From: an uncultured Buttiauxella sp.
GTDB taxonomy: Bacteria > Pseudomonadota > Gammaproteobacteria > Enterobacterales > Enterobacteriaceae
Length of the DNA stretch: 64,000 bases
Assembly: GCA_946480445.1 (NCBI GenBank)
Contig: CAMLJN010000006.1
Span: 1-64,000 of the forward strand
Direction: 5' to 3'
Shown: in pieces, positions 42,742 through 52,785 of the stretch
How positions within the stretch are numbered: the stretch's first letter is position 1
Layout of the letters: each line of letters begins with the position of its first letter
Notes under the pieces: generated by a model
What the model was told of the DNA's origin: nothing
Seen by the model: only the letters and a program-made list of their open reading frames with translations
The model's database searches: none
Program-made: the position numbers and the translations under genes

Positions 42742-42938
42742 TTATCGCGATTGCGTTATGTCCTGATTTTAATCCGCCTGCCGTTGAATAATGTGACGGC
42801 ACACCTGAAACAAAATTTTTCTTTGAATTTAGGAATTTGGTGTGGTCAGCAGAGTCTGCTACTGAACAGGATTGAGAGATTAATGGCAACGAATATCAAG
42901 GTGCAGGATAGGGCTTAACCTGAACGAGAAATCCTTAT

Positions 42939-43031
42939 CTATTCATTTTCACCAGCATCAGTTATCGGCAGAGCGGCTAATTTCAAGCTTCTCAGAATGG
43001 CCTTATGCATAATTGATGAAAAGTCATTCAA
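42939..43031 (-). CDS. Possible 30-residue small ORF, TTG start
   Basis: A short frame on the minus strand starting with TTG, five bases after AGGAG (CCCAGGAGATACT). It would encode a peptide beginning LNDFSSIMHKAILRS and ending in DAGENE. There is no homologue I know. The support is only the ribosome binding site. The rest of the 42320-43169 gap is AT-rich, with the terminator and the remnant listed separately and no other supported gene. Confidence 0.2.
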   Translation of the reverse strand: MNDFSSIMHKAILRSLKLAALPITDAGENE

Positions 43032-43169
43032 AGTATCTCCTGGGTGTTATATTTCGTGACGGCCAGCGTAGCAATTAGGTAATATTTTTCCCGGGTACTT
43101 GATTATCATTTTCAATCATTCCCCTCTCCTGATTAAAAACCAATGTTTCAACAAAAGGACTGAAGCCAC

Positions 43170-43526
43170 GTGATAACCCTTTACGGCATTAAAAACTGCG
43201 ACACCATCAAGAAAGCGCGCCGCTGGCTGGAAGCTCAGGGAGTGGATTATCAGTTTCATGATTACCGCCTGGACGGGCTGGATGCCGATCTTCTGAACCG
43301 CTTTATCGCAGAGCTGGGGTGGGAAGCCTTGCTAAATACCCGCGGCACAACCTGGCGCAAGCTTGATGAGGCCTACCGGGCAACCATTACTGACGCACAT
43401 TCGGCTGCCGCCTTAATGCTTGAAATGCCAGCAATCATCAAACGACCATTGCTCTGCGCGCCCGGTCAGCCTATGCTGCTGGGTTTCAATGAATCGAACT
43501 ATCAGCAGTTTATCAACGAGGTATAG
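43170..43526 (+). CDS. yffB: ArsC/Spx-family protein YffB
   Basis: A 118-residue thioredoxin-fold protein of the ArsC/Spx-like family. The [12 protein letters not shown] segment carries the conserved N-terminal cysteine; [11 protein letters not shown] and PAIIKRPLL are also conserved. E. coli YffB has the same length; its function is not established. The start is GTG. AAAGGA lies 11 bases upstream, a long spacing. It is followed after four bases by dapE, so they form an operon. Confidence 0.9.
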   Translation: MITLYGIKNCDTIKKARRWLEAQGVDYQFHDYRLDGLDADLLNRFIAELGWEALLNTRGTTWRKLDEAYRATITDAHSAAALMLEMPAIIKRPLLCAPGQPMLLGFNESNYQQFINEV

Positions 43527-43530
43527 TCCT

Positions 43531-44658
43531 ATGTCCTGCCCGGTTATTGAGCTGACGCAACAGCTTATCCGCCGCCCTTCCCTGAGCCCCGACGATGCTG
43601 GCTGCCAGGCGCTGCTTATCGAGCGGCTGCGCGCCATCGGCTTTACCGTTGAGCCTATGGATTTTGGCGACACACAAAACTTCTGGGCATGGAGAGGACA
43701 AGGCGAAACGCTGGCGTTCGCAGGCCATACCGATGTTGTGCCGTCCGGCGATGCGGACCGCTGGATCAATCCGCCGTTCGAACCCACAATCCGCGATGGC
43801 ATGCTGTTCGGGCGCGGTGCGGCCGACATGAAGGGTTCGCTTGCGGCCATGGTGGTGGCCGCTGAACGTTTTGTGGCTCAGCATCCTGACCACAAAGGTC
43901 GGCTGGCGTTTTTGATTACCTCAGATGAAGAGGCCAGCGCTAAAAACGGCACCGTCAAAGTCGTTGAAACGCTGATGGAACGCCGTGAACGCCTTGATTA
44001 CTGCCTGGTCGGAGAGCCTTCCAGCACCGAGGTTGTCGGCGACGTGGTGAAAAATGGCCGTCGCGGTTCTCTGACCTGCAACCTGACCATCCACGGAGTA
44101 CAGGGCCACGTTGCCTACCCGCATCTTGCCGATAACCCGGTACACCGTGCGGCACCAATGCTCAGCGAGCTGGTGGCTATCGAATGGGATCGCGGCAATG
44201 AGTTTTTCCCGGCCACCAGCATGCAAATCGCTAATATTCAGGCTGGCACCGGCAGCAACAATGTTATTCCAGGCGATCTCTTCGTGCAGTTTAACTTCCG
44301 CTTCAGCACCGAGCTGACCGATGCGGACATCAAACAGCGCGTAATTGCCCTGCTGGAAAAGCACCAGCTGCGCTATACCCTGGACTGGTGGCTTTCCGGC
44401 CAGCCTTTCCTGACCGCACGCGGCAAGCTCGTCGATGCGGTGGTTAACGCGGTTGAGCACTATAATGAAATCAGGCCGCAACTTTTAACGACCGGTGGCA
44501 CCTCCGACGGACGCTTTATCGCCCGTATGGGTGCGCAGGTGGTGGAGCTGGGACCGGTGAACGCGACCATTCATAAGATTAACGAGTGCGTTAACGCCGC
44601 CGATTTGCAGCTTCTCGCCCGCATGTACCAACGCATTATGGAACAGCTTGTCGCCTGA
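43531..44658 (+). CDS. dapE: Succinyl-diaminopimelate desuccinylase
   Basis: A 375-residue zinc metallohydrolase (M20 family) of the lysine and diaminopimelate pathway, removing succinate from N-succinyl-LL-DAP. Metal-site motifs are [34 protein letters not shown] and, near the end, [10 protein letters not shown]. The start aligns with E. coli DapE ([12 protein letters not shown]) with GAGG upstream. It lies four bases after yffB; the in-frame upstream extension overlaps yffB and is not used. Confidence 0.97.
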   Translation: MSCPVIELTQQLIRRPSLSPDDAGCQALLIERLRAIGFTVEPMDFGDTQNFWAWRGQGETLAFAGHTDVVPSGDADRWINPPFEPTIRDGMLFGRGAADMKGSLAAMVVAAERFVAQHPDHKGRLAFLITSDEEASAKNGTVKVVETLMERRERLDYCLVGEPSSTEVVGDVVKNGRRGSLTCNLTIHGVQGHVAYPHLADNPVHRAAPMLSELVAIEWDRGNEFFPATSMQIANIQAGTGSNNVIPGDLFVQFNFRFSTELTDADIKQRVIALLEKHQLRYTLDWWLSGQPFLTARGKLVDAVVNAVEHYNEIRPQLLTTGGTSDGRFIARMGAQVVELGPVNATIHKINECVNAADLQLLARMYQRIMEQLVA

Positions 44659-44709
44659 CAGGCTTCATTTAATTATCGCAAGGTTAGCAAGCGAAAGAGA
44701 GGTATCGGC

Positions 44710-44901
44710 ATGGAATGGCTATCGCATTACTGGTGGATTATTGTTCTGGTGCTGCTGTTGGGGATTTTCCTTAATGTAATTAAGGATCTCAAGCGTATCG
44801 ATCCAAAGAAATATATGGCCAACAAGCCTGAACTGCCGCCGCATCGCGACTGCAACGACAAATGGGACGATGAAGACGACTGGCCGAAGAAAAAGCCATA
44901 G
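44710..44901 (+). CDS. ypfN: UPF0370 small membrane protein YpfN
   Basis: A 63-residue protein with one N-terminal membrane helix ([18 protein letters not shown]) and a charged C-terminal tail ([16 protein letters not shown]). It belongs to the UPF0370 family; E. coli YpfN is of nearly the same length. Function is unknown. AGAGAGGTATCGGC precedes the ATG. It follows dapE by 51 bases. Confidence 0.9.
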   Translation: MEWLSHYWWIIVLVLLLGIFLNVIKDLKRIDPKKYMANKPELPPHRDCNDKWDDEDDWPKKKP

Positions 44902-44910
44902 CCTGCAAAC

Positions 44911-44934
44911 CACCCTCTCCGACAGGAGAGGGTG
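44911..44934. terminator. CT/GA-rich hairpin between ypfN and ypfH
   Basis: A perfect 10-bp stem CACCCTCTCC-gaca-GGAGAGGGTG lies in the convergent ypfN/ypfH gap. It is one of four related hairpins at convergent junctions in this window. Confidence 0.65.
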
Positions 44935-44941
44935 TCCTTAC

Positions 44942-45640
44942 TCACAGCAGCTCGATAACATCGTCGTCTTTCGGCGTACCGCCGCTTAAAGCCTCATCGA
45001 AATAATGCTTCGGCACCGTGTAGCGCAGGTGGTCCAGCGCCTTCTGGATGCTGCGATCGTCAATGGCATGACCCAGACCGTCTATCACATCCAGCGTAAA
45101 GTCGCCGCCGATGCGTTCAAGCGCTTCCGCTGAGTCGAAGGCATATTTCACGTCAATCACCGTATCTTCATCGCCGTGAATTAAATGGACGGTAGTATTA
45201 GACGGGATCTGCTGAGGAAGCCCGGCATAGCGTCCGCTAAACGCCACCACTCGCGAGGCCAGGTTCGGTTCAGCTTTGATGCCTTCCAACGCCATTATCG
45301 CCCCCTGAGAGAAACCAATCAGCGCCGTAGCCTGCGGCGTCACACCGCTTTGCCGCTGCCAGTCGCGCACGACATCTATAAACGTCGGCATAATGGCGTC
45401 GATACGCTGCTGGCGGTTTTCCTCCGTTACGCCTGTAACAGAAAACCACTCCCGCCCCGGCTCTCTTCCACTCGGCAACGGGCCGCCGATACTCACCACC
45501 AGCGCGTCAGGAAATACCGGTGCAAACCAGCTACCGATCTCGCCCATCGCTACCGGATTATCACCCACGCCATGAAACAGCAACAGCAGCTGTTTTGCCG
45601 GGGCCGTTGGGCTTTGGACAACAAAGTGGTCGTGTTTCAT
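44942..45640 (-). CDS. ypfH: Serine esterase/carboxylesterase YpfH
   Basis: A 232-residue alpha/beta hydrolase of the phospholipase/carboxylesterase type. The nucleophile motif is GFSQGAIM (about residue 119), with a catalytic Asp in HGDEDTVID and His in DGLGHAID. The LLLFHGVGDNP segment forms the oxyanion region. E. coli YpfH was shown to have esterase activity on short acyl chains; its natural substrate is unknown. It lies downstream of tmcA in the same direction with a 74-base gap. Confidence 0.92.
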   Translation of the reverse strand: MKHDHFVVQSPTAPAKQLLLLFHGVGDNPVAMGEIGSWFAPVFPDALVVSIGGPLPSGREPGREWFSVTGVTEENRQQRIDAIMPTFIDVVRDWQRQSGVTPQATALIGFSQGAIMALEGIKAEPNLASRVVAFSGRYAGLPQQIPSNTTVHLIHGDEDTVIDVKYAFDSAEALERIGGDFTLDVIDGLGHAIDDRSIQKALDHLRYTVPKHYFDEALSGGTPKDDDVIELL

Positions 45641-45714
45641 GGTTATCTCCTTACGTTTCTGGCGTTGACTATACGCCGACTGAAAACGATGACCATGCCA
45701 TTTGACTGAACGAC

Positions 45715-47718
45715 TTAGTGGAAAAATTGCAATTGCGTAACGGCATTTTTGAGCGTAATGCTTTGTGACAAATCAAGTTTTTCAAGCGCCCGCTGCACCT
45801 CCTGACGCATCGCGCTAAGCAGCGCTTTGCGTCCGGAAAGGCGCAGGCTCTCGCAGAGTGCGTTTATCTCCAGCCGGCCCTGCACTCTGCCACGCAAAGC
45901 GTGCATGGGCAGATCGCAACCCTCAAGCAGGCGATTAAGCGAACCAAGGCAGGCCTCAAGCGGGCGATGAGCGTATGCGAAACCGGCCAGCTCCAGCCAG
46001 TCATCCCCATTTAGCGAGGGTGCTGGCCGCGAAGCTATCGGCAGCGGCTGTTCAATCCAGGGCTGCAGATAAGCATAGTCCCTTTCCAGACGCTGCTGCT
46101 CGTGCCGTGTCAGGAGGCTGCCCGCCTCACTGATGGGCAGCAGCGCCATGGCCGCGTAGCATCCGCTGCTGGCTTCGCGATGGCTGCCTACCCGCACAAG
46201 CGTAAACCCGCAGCTTTGCCAGAATCGCCACAGCTCGTCGGTAAAACCAAAGCTCACGGACAGATAGTCGAATCCCTGGCGGGCATGTTGTTCAGCCCAG
46301 GCAATCATCTGCTGGCCTGTTTGCTGCCTCTGGCGTAGCGGGTGCACGGCTATCCGGGTCACTCGTAGCCCCCGGAGCGTTGCCGCCAAAGGACTCCCTC
46401 CGTGAGCGGCAAGAGACTGCGCCACCAGATTTCCTCTGGGACGACGGAAGCCTGCCCACACCGCGCGGCTCAGGTTTTCGTCAAGCCCCCCCTCTTCCAC
46501 AAGCCAGGTTGCCCCTACGATGTCCTCGCCGCAGCTTGCCGCGATGTAACGCTGGCCCTGCGCATCCAGCATCCGCCGCCAGTCCAGCGGAGAGGTACGG
46601 TAATGCGCCCCTGAGAGAAGCCTGTACATCTGCTCAAGCTGCTGGTGTTCACCCTGCCTGACCTCGCCAAGGGTTATCCTGCCCTGAGCTACGTGGGTAA
46701 TATCTGTCTCATCAAACAGCAGGATACGTTCTATAACGGATTCCAGTGGGTCGTGCTGCGCCCAGCGAATGGGGGAAGAAAGCGTGTAATGCGTAAGAGA
46801 CTCTATGCCGGCGCAAAACTTCAGCATAAAACCGCGTCCGGTGCCCTCATAGCCCTGCACCGTAGTGGTGAGCAATGTTCGCGGGAAACGCGCAATGAGC
46901 TGGCGAAGCTGAGGTGCCGGCAGCGCCGCCGCCTCATCAATAATCAACCACGCCACCTCTTCTGAGCTCGCCTGTGCAAGCAGGGCATCCGGCGCGATGA
47001 ACGTAAAGTTATCTCCGGCGTGAAAAGCCAGCACATCGGTTGCCGCTCGCGCAGGAGCGGTAACTAAAGCGTTACCCTGAAGGCTTTTCAGAAACATACC
47101 GGCCAACGCTGACTTTCCTCGCCCACGCGGGGCCGTGACTACGGCAACACCTGGAGGCATTGACTGCAAGGCGCCAAGAATGTCTGCCTGTTCCTGCTCG
47201 GGCGCCCCGCTCGCCGAGTGCCATGCGGCACGCGGTTGGTAGTCCGGCAGGGAGAATGGCTGATGCTGCCGCCAGACAGAAGACTCAGGGTCCGTCAGGA
47301 CGCAGCGCTGAAGATGGGTGATAAAGTTCGGCGTGGCGATGGGCTGAGAAGAATCGCTCCAGCGACAGGAGTCCGCATCGGGAAGCTGCGACCAACGCGA
47401 CCAGTCAGGAGTCAGCAAGATCAGCCAGCTTCCCGCCTTCAGCGTGCCGGAAAGGGCGGCAAGCGCCTCCGCATCCAGCCCGCTGCGCGCGTCAAACACC
47501 GCGTGGGTAAACTCCCGACCAAGCAGGGTTCGCATGGCCGACGGCGCACAATGCAGCGGAAATTCCGCCGCCGCCCCCACCCACAGCCAGTCGCCGGGAA
47601 GCAGGCTGGCGAGAGTTGCCACCTGCTTACTGCTCCAGCTCGACTCACCCGCAAGGATAAGCAGGCGCCGGATGCCTGAGCAGGCCTGGGTAGCCGTCAC
47701 CTGTTGAAGCTGTTCCAT
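45715..47718 (-). CDS. tmcA: tRNA(Met) cytidine acetyltransferase TmcA
   Basis: A 667-residue enzyme that acetylates N4 of the wobble cytidine (C34) of elongator tRNA-Met, using acetyl-CoA and ATP. An N-terminal DUF1726 part is followed by an ATPase domain with Walker A APRGRGKSALAG and the DEAA box (LIIDEAAALP). A GNAT domain contains AVHPLRQRQQTGQQMI, then a C-terminal tRNA-binding tail. Length is close to E. coli TmcA (ypfI, 671). Confidence 0.95.
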   Translation of the reverse strand: MEQLQQVTATQACSGIRRLLILAGESSWSSKQVATLASLLPGDWLWVGAAAEFPLHCAPSAMRTLLGREFTHAVFDARSGLDAEALAALSGTLKAGSWLILLTPDWSRWSQLPDADSCRWSDSSQPIATPNFITHLQRCVLTDPESSVWRQHQPFSLPDYQPRAAWHSASGAPEQEQADILGALQSMPPGVAVVTAPRGRGKSALAGMFLKSLQGNALVTAPARAATDVLAFHAGDNFTFIAPDALLAQASSEEVAWLIIDEAAALPAPQLRQLIARFPRTLLTTTVQGYEGTGRGFMLKFCAGIESLTHYTLSSPIRWAQHDPLESVIERILLFDETDITHVAQGRITLGEVRQGEHQQLEQMYRLLSGAHYRTSPLDWRRMLDAQGQRYIAASCGEDIVGATWLVEEGGLDENLSRAVWAGFRRPRGNLVAQSLAAHGGSPLAATLRGLRVTRIAVHPLRQRQQTGQQMIAWAEQHARQGFDYLSVSFGFTDELWRFWQSCGFTLVRVGSHREASSGCYAAMALLPISEAGSLLTRHEQQRLERDYAYLQPWIEQPLPIASRPAPSLNGDDWLELAGFAYAHRPLEACLGSLNRLLEGCDLPMHALRGRVQGRLEINALCESLRLSGRKALLSAMRQEVQRALEKLDLSQSITLKNAVTQLQFFH

Positions 47719-47753
47719 GCCTGCGATCCTTGTTGCTGATTAACCGTATGCGA

Positions 47754-48632
47754 TCAGCGAACGCTGTTGCCGAAGGTGTTACATTGCGCCGGATCGCCGC
47801 TGTCAAAGCCGCGTTTGAACCAGGTGTAACGCTGCTCGGAGGTACCGTGGGTAAAACTGTCCGGAATCACTCGCCCCTGCCCTTTCTGTTGCAGGCGATC
47901 GTCACCGATAGCCTCTGCGGCATTCAGCGCTTCCTGTAAATCACCGGCATCCAGCACTTCCTGTTTTTGCATGCTGTGGCCCCAGACGCCCGCAAAGCAG
48001 TCGGCCTGTAGCTCCATTTTCACCGACAAACGGTTGCCCTCAACCTGAGAAGCCCCCTGCTGCAACTGGCGCACCTTCGGTTCTATCCCCAGCAGTTTCT
48101 GGACATGGTGGCCTACCTCATGGGCGATAACGTAGCCCTGAGCAAAGTCGCCGTCGGCGCCCAGCTTGTTTTTCATTTCGTCATAGAAGGAGAGGTCGAT
48201 ATACACCGTGCTGTCGGCCGGGCAGTAAAATGGCCCCATCACCGACTGGCCCGTGCCACATCCCGTGCGCGTGGCACCGCGGTACATCACCAGTTTTGGC
48301 TGCTGATAGGTACGCCCCATTTGCTGGAAAATCTGCCCCCAGGTCTCTTCCGTCGTCGCCAGAATCACCGAGGTAAATTTGGCCGCTTCGTCATCTTTAG
48401 GGCTGATGGAGCGCTGGGTAGTTTGCTGCTGAATGGCAGGCTGCCCGCCAGAGAGGAGTGCTGTGAGGTCTACACCGTAATAACCCGCCACGACCACAAC
48501 AATTAGCAGGACTATCCCGCCTTTGCCACTCGGCAGACGAAAGCCGCCTCCGCCGCCACCAAAGCTGGGGCCGGAGGAATTATTACGCCTGTCTTCTACG
48601 TTGTCGCTTTCGCGACGCCCTTGCCAACGCAT
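47754..48632 (-). CDS. ypfJ: Putative neutral zinc metallopeptidase YpfJ
   Basis: A 292-residue membrane-anchored protein of the putative neutral zinc metallopeptidase family. The N-terminus is [16 protein letters not shown] with a Gly-rich stretch, then one TM helix ([17 protein letters not shown]). The zinc motif HEXXH is HEVGHH ([16 protein letters not shown]), with [11 protein letters not shown] downstream. Function in the cell is not known. Confidence 0.92.
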   Translation of the reverse strand: MRWQGRRESDNVEDRRNNSSGPSFGGGGGGFRLPSGKGGIVLLIVVVVAGYYGVDLTALLSGGQPAIQQQTTQRSISPKDDEAAKFTSVILATTEETWGQIFQQMGRTYQQPKLVMYRGATRTGCGTGQSVMGPFYCPADSTVYIDLSFYDEMKNKLGADGDFAQGYVIAHEVGHHVQKLLGIEPKVRQLQQGASQVEGNRLSVKMELQADCFAGVWGHSMQKQEVLDAGDLQEALNAAEAIGDDRLQQKGQGRVIPDSFTHGTSEQRYTWFKRGFDSGDPAQCNTFGNSVR

Positions 48633-48712
48633 AGCCTACCTCTATTGTTCACCACTTTTAATAGGTAGATCGTAGGTGGTTAATGGCAGGATTACCATAG
48701 AAACAAGCACCG

Positions 48713-48742
48713 AAAAATCCGGATGCGCAAAACGCACCCGGA
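48713..48742 (-). terminator. Terminator after purC
   Basis: TCCGGATGCG-caaaa-CGCACCCGGA forms a hairpin. On the minus strand it is followed by ATTTTTCGG. It lies just past the purC stop. Confidence 0.8.
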
Positions 48743-48762
48743 GGAAGGAGAAAGCCTGGAGG

Positions 48763-49476
48763 TTAGTCTAATTTCACGCCAAGACGGTGGGCCACTTCTT
48801 CATAGGCTTCGATCAGGCCACCAAGACTTTGACGGAAACGGTCTTTGTCCATTTTGTCCAGCGTCTCTTTGTCCCACAGGCGGCTGCCGTCCGGGGAAAA
48901 CTCGTCGCCCAACACCACTTCACCTTTAAACAGACCAAACTCCAGTTTGAAATCGACCAGGATCAGGCCCGCGTCATCAAAGAGTTTGCTCAGCACCTCG
49001 TTGGCTTTATAGCTCAGCTCGCGCATACGAGCGAGGTTCTCTTTACTGACCCAGCCAAAGGTTTCGCAGTAGGATTCGTTGACCATCGGATCGTGCATGG
49101 CGTCGTTTTTTAAGAACAGATCGAACAACGGCGGATTCAGCTCAATGCCTTCTTCGATGCCCAGACGTTTGACCAGTGAACCCGCAGCGCGGTTACGGAT
49201 AACACACTCAACCGGCACCATATCGAGTTTTTTCACCAGCACTTCATTATCGGAAAGCAAGGCTTCCATCTGGGTAGGGATACCCGCTTCTTCCAGCTTC
49301 GCCATAATGAAATGGTTGAACTTGTTGTTCACCATGCCTTTACGATCGAACTGTTCGATGCGCGCGCCGTCTCCTGCTGACGTATCATTGCGGAATTCGA
49401 GCACCAACAGATCCGGGTTTTCCGTGCTGTATACGGTCTTCGCTTTGCCACGATACAACTCAGCTTGCTTTTGCAT
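48763..49476 (-). CDS. purC: SAICAR synthetase PurC
   Basis: A 237-residue ATP-dependent enzyme that joins CAIR and aspartate to SAICAR in purine synthesis. It starts [19 protein letters not shown] and contains [36 protein letters not shown] and LVDFKLEFG. Length equals E. coli PurC. A PurR operator lies about 50 bases upstream. Confidence 0.97.
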   Translation of the reverse strand: MQKQAELYRGKAKTVYSTENPDLLVLEFRNDTSAGDGARIEQFDRKGMVNNKFNHFIMAKLEEAGIPTQMEALLSDNEVLVKKLDMVPVECVIRNRAAGSLVKRLGIEEGIELNPPLFDLFLKNDAMHDPMVNESYCETFGWVSKENLARMRELSYKANEVLSKLFDDAGLILVDFKLEFGLFKGEVVLGDEFSPDGSRLWDKETLDKMDKDRFRQSLGGLIEAYEEVAHRLGVKLD

Positions 49477-49525
49477 CTTTCTTACTCCAGGTGTGATTTA
49501 ACTAAAAATTCCGCGCTTTGCGGCG

Positions 49526-49541
49526 ACGCACACGTTTGCGT
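49526..49541 (-). promoter_or_regulatory. PurR operator upstream of purC
   Basis: ACGCACACGTTTGCGT matches the PurR consensus ACGCAAACGTTTGCGT at 15 of 16 positions. It lies 50 bases before the purC start. PurR repression of purC is established in E. coli. Confidence 0.88.
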
Positions 49542-49551
49542 AGACCGCCAG

Positions 49552-49577
49552 AAAAAAGGCCGGACTGCTCCGGCCTG
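49552..49577 (-). terminator. Terminator after bamC
   Basis: AAAAAAGGCCGGA-ctgc-TCCGGCCTGTT gives a hairpin with a T run on the minus strand, just downstream of the bamC stop and upstream of the purC promoter. Confidence 0.88.
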
Positions 49578-49582
49578 TTCAA

Positions 49583-50617
49583 TTACTTGCTGAATGCTGC
49601 CTGGAATACTGCTACCAGCGCGTCATTCTGAGCCTGCGTCAGCGTATGCCCTTTCGGGTCGATGAACTGCAGACTGCTGCGATTATCGAGATCGCCAACC
49701 TGCAGTTTGTAGTCGCCGCTGACCAGATCCGGGTCTTTCGCCCCTAAATCCTGCCATGCGCTGTCGGACAACGGTTTGTAAGTCACGGCCATGCTGCCGG
49801 TTGAACGCGTAGAATCGGTCACTTTCATGCCCGCTTTTTCAAGCGTGGCCGGCAGGCGATTCCAGACGACGTTGAACGGGCCGCGTACCACGAGCATCGG
49901 TAAACCGGTATCGTCCGCGGCGCTTTGCACATCAAGCTGCGTGGAGGTGCGGCTGTCTTTCGCGTTCTGAGTATCCGTCTGGGTTTTATCCAGCCCTGCG
50001 CTAAGAACGTTAAGCATCTGAGCACTGTAGCGCTGCATAGACGCCGCATCGGCAACCGGCTTGCCTGCCTGCTCCAGGTTCAGCAGCTTAACCACCACTG
50101 CCTGCTGATAGCCCTGCGGCTGCACGCTGATCTGGTAACGGCCACGATACTGCTCGTCTTCGTCCGCACGGTTCCACTGCACCCAGTCGGTGGTCAGCGT
50201 CTGCGTCGCATCATCACGTTTCTCGATGCCGTAGTTGTTAGCCTGAATCACGCTTACCACCTGCGGCCACAGCGTGGTGCCGCGCGCGCTTTCAACCATC
50301 AGCGATGCGGTGTCCCCGGTGAACTGGGTACGTGCACCGTTGACCAGCGCCAGCGGCTGGGCTGGCGGACGGATGTCCAGCTGTTTGCCTACTGCGCCGC
50401 TGCCGTTGGTGACCGGAATATTATAATCGCCGTTCTGCACCGGCAGGATCATGCCCGCCGGAGAGTGAATATCTGCCAGAGGCGCGGCATCCAGGTAGGA
50501 TTCATCGCCGCTAACCTGGCGTTTATAACGTTGGTCGCTGCTGCAAGCCGCCAGCAACATGGCAAGCGAAACCACCGCAACTTTTGCCACCATCGACTTC
50601 TGTACTGAGTAAGCCAT
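49583..50617 (-). CDS. bamC: Outer-membrane assembly lipoprotein BamC
   Basis: A 344-residue lipoprotein of the BAM complex that inserts beta-barrel proteins in the outer membrane. The signal peptide ends in the lipobox LLAAC (C25). The unstructured N-terminal lasso that contacts BamD is followed by two helix-grip domains. The start is the ATG preceded by GGGAG; a TTG directly upstream would add one residue. It follows dapA by 16 bases, as in E. coli (formerly nlpB). Confidence 0.96.
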   Translation of the reverse strand: MAYSVQKSMVAKVAVVSLAMLLAACSSDQRYKRQVSGDESYLDAAPLADIHSPAGMILPVQNGDYNIPVTNGSGAVGKQLDIRPPAQPLALVNGARTQFTGDTASLMVESARGTTLWPQVVSVIQANNYGIEKRDDATQTLTTDWVQWNRADEDEQYRGRYQISVQPQGYQQAVVVKLLNLEQAGKPVADAASMQRYSAQMLNVLSAGLDKTQTDTQNAKDSRTSTQLDVQSAADDTGLPMLVVRGPFNVVWNRLPATLEKAGMKVTDSTRSTGSMAVTYKPLSDSAWQDLGAKDPDLVSGDYKLQVGDLDNRSSLQFIDPKGHTLTQAQNDALVAVFQAAFSK

Positions 50618-50633
50618 CAAATCTCCCTAAACT

Positions 50634-51512
50634 TTACAGCAGACCGGCATGCTTAAGCGCGCTGAGGATCACCGGGCGACTGGCATCAGTCAGCGGCGTC
50701 ATTGGCAGGCGTAAGGTATCGGTCGCCACAAGTCCCAATTCTCTACAGGCCCATTTCACCGGGATAGGATTGGGTTCAACAAATAATTTATTGTGCAACG
50801 GCATCAGTCGCTGATTAATTTCACGCGCCTGAGCAAATTGCCCGCTGGCCGCCAGTTTACACATTTCCGCCATTTCACGCGCGGCTACGTTTGCCGTCAC
50901 GGAAATCACACCGTGGCCGCCGAGCTGCATAAAGTCCAGCGCGCTGGCATCATCACCGCTGACCAGGATGAAGTCATCTTCAACCAGCTCTTTGATCTGG
51001 TTAACACGGGTTAAGTTCCCGGTGGCTTCCTTGATACCGATAATATTTTTAACTTTGGCCAGGCGCCCCACGGTTTCCGGCAGCATATCGCAGCCTGTAC
51101 GGGACGGGACATTGTACAACATTTGCGGCAGATCGGTGCTTTCAGCGATAGCTTTGAAGTGCTGGAACAGCCCTTCCTGAGTAGGACGGTTGTAGTAAGG
51201 CGTCACGGTCAGGCAGCCAACGATGCCGCTATTTTGGAAGCGCTTCGTTAAGGAGATGGCTTCAGAAGTGGCGTTCGCGCCCGTGCCTGCGATAACCGGG
51301 ATACGGCCGTCCGCCAGCTCCAGCGTTAACATGACCACATCGCCATGTTCGTCGTGGCTTAAGGTTGCAGACTCTCCGGTGGTCCCTACCGACACAATCG
51401 CCGAGGTTCCGCAGGCGACATGGTAATCAATCAGTTTTTTCAGGCTTGACCGGCAGACATTACCTTTCTCATCCATCGGTGTTACAAGCGCGACAATACT
51501 TCCCGTGAACAT
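50634..51512 (-). CDS. dapA: 4-hydroxy-tetrahydrodipicolinate synthase DapA
   Basis: A 292-residue TIM-barrel enzyme that condenses pyruvate and aspartate semialdehyde, the first step of the lysine/DAP branch. The Schiff-base lysine is K161 (GIKEATGN), with Y133 (LYNVPSRTG) and T44 in [11 protein letters not shown]. The start is the ATG after AGAGGAT; six further in-frame upstream residues are not conserved. It forms an operon with bamC and is divergent from gcvR. Confidence 0.97.
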   Translation of the reverse strand: MFTGSIVALVTPMDEKGNVCRSSLKKLIDYHVACGTSAIVSVGTTGESATLSHDEHGDVVMLTLELADGRIPVIAGTGANATSEAISLTKRFQNSGIVGCLTVTPYYNRPTQEGLFQHFKAIAESTDLPQMLYNVPSRTGCDMLPETVGRLAKVKNIIGIKEATGNLTRVNQIKELVEDDFILVSGDDASALDFMQLGGHGVISVTANVAAREMAEMCKLAASGQFAQAREINQRLMPLHNKLFVEPNPIPVKWACRELGLVATDTLRLPMTPLTDASRPVILSALKHAGLL

Positions 51513-51657
51513 TGGCCATCCTCTGTGCAAACAAGTGCCTCAATGGTACGTTTGGTGCAGGATCAAAAGCAAGCTGCCAGCTCACTCTACACGGTTGTAT
51601 GCAGGATTTTTTTATGCTTTCCTTATGATTCCCCACCGATTTACAGGAAGAATGCGC

Positions 51658-52212
51658 TTGACTCCTTCACCACACCATTATTTGGTTATCACAGCCCTTG
51701 GGGCGGACAGGCCTGGTATTGTGAATACCATCACCCGCCATGTCAGCAGTTGCGGCTGTAACATCGAAGACAGCCGGCTTGCGATGCTGGGTGAGGAGTT
51801 CACGTTTATTATGCTGCTGTCCGGCAGCTGGAACGCGATAACCCTGATTGAATCGACGCTGCCGCTCAAAGGCGCAGAGCTGGATTTACTGATCGTCATG
51901 AAGCGTACCGCAGCCCAGGACCGGCCAGCGATGCCCGCCACCGTCTGGGTGCAGGTAGAAGTGGCAGACTCGCCGCATTTGATTGAGCGCTTCACCGATC
52001 TGTTCGACACCCATCATATGAATATTGCCGAGCTGGTTTCGCGCACGCAGCCCGCGCAGGATGATACGCCGCCGCAGTTATATATTCAGATAACTGCCCA
52101 CAGCCCGGCTTCGGAAGATGCGGCTATTATCGAGCAGGCCTTCAAAGGCCTATGTACAGAACTCAAAGCACAAGGCACTATTAGCGTGGTGAATCCACAG
52201 CAAGATGATTAA
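51658..52212 (+). CDS. gcvR: Glycine cleavage system transcriptional repressor GcvR
   Basis: A 184-residue protein with two ACT domains (HYLVITALGADRPGIVNTI and VWVQVEVADSPHLIERFTDLF). GcvR binds GcvA and glycine to repress gcvTHP. I favour the TTG start at 51658, nine bases after AGGA, which aligns with the E. coli N-terminus (TLSSQHYL). An ATG two codons upstream (51652) is only three bases from that site. The longer open frame upstream overlaps divergent dapA and is not supported. Confidence 0.93.
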   Translation: MTPSPHHYLVITALGADRPGIVNTITRHVSSCGCNIEDSRLAMLGEEFTFIMLLSGSWNAITLIESTLPLKGAELDLLIVMKRTAAQDRPAMPATVWVQVEVADSPHLIERFTDLFDTHHMNIAELVSRTQPAQDDTPPQLYIQITAHSPASEDAAIIEQAFKGLCTELKAQGTISVVNPQQDD

Positions 52213-52226
52213 AACGGAGAGTAGTG

Positions 52227-52697
52227 ATGACCCCACTGAAAGCCGGTGACAGCGCACCGAAATTTAGCCTGCCCGATCAGGACGGCGAGCAAGTAAATTT
52301 GACCGACTTCCAGGGACAGCGCGTTCTGGTTTACTTCTATCCCAAAGCGATGACGCCAGGCTGTACCGTTCAGGCATGCGGGCTGCGCGATAATATGGAT
52401 GAGTTGAAAAAAGCGGGCGTGGAAGTGCTGGGTATCAGCACCGACAAACCCGAGAAGCTTTCGCGTTTTGCTGAAAAAGAGCTGTTGAACTTCACCCTGC
52501 TGTCCGACGAAGACCACCAGGTCTGCGAACAGTTTGGCGTGTGGGGCGAGAAGTCCTTTATGGGCAAAACCTACGACGGTATCCACCGCATCAGCTTCCT
52601 GCTGGACGGCGAAGGCAAAGTTGAAAAAGTGTTTGATGACTTCAAGACCAGCAACCATCACGACATCGTGGTGAACTGGCTGAAAGACAACGCTTAA
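52227..52697 (+). CDS. bcp: Thioredoxin-dependent peroxiredoxin Bcp
   Basis: A 156-residue peroxiredoxin that reduces hydrogen peroxide and lipid hydroperoxides with thioredoxin. The peroxidatic cysteine C46 and the resolving C51 are in TPGCTVQACGL (counting the initiator Met). It matches E. coli Bcp nearly throughout. ACGGAGAG precedes the ATG, 14 bases after gcvR; the GTG one codon upstream is a less likely start. In E. coli the hyf operon follows; here convergent perM does. Confidence 0.96.
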   Translation: MTPLKAGDSAPKFSLPDQDGEQVNLTDFQGQRVLVYFYPKAMTPGCTVQACGLRDNMDELKKAGVEVLGISTDKPEKLSRFAEKELLNFTLLSDEDHQVCEQFGVWGEKSFMGKTYDGIHRISFLLDGEGKVEKVFDDFKTSNHHDIVVNWLKDNA

Positions 52698-52754
52698 CCC
52701 GTCTTAAAAACCGACGGCTCGTCCTGCGAAAGGATGAGGTTAAGCCCCGCCTGT

Positions 52755-52780
52755 AAAAGCCGACTTCCCGTCGGCTTTTT
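52755..52780. terminator. Terminator between bcp and perM
   Basis: AAAAGCCGAC-ttcc-cGTCGGCTTTTT is a compact hairpin with A and T tracts on both sides. It can end bcp and convergent perM transcripts. Confidence 0.9.
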
Positions 52781-52785
52781 CCTGG

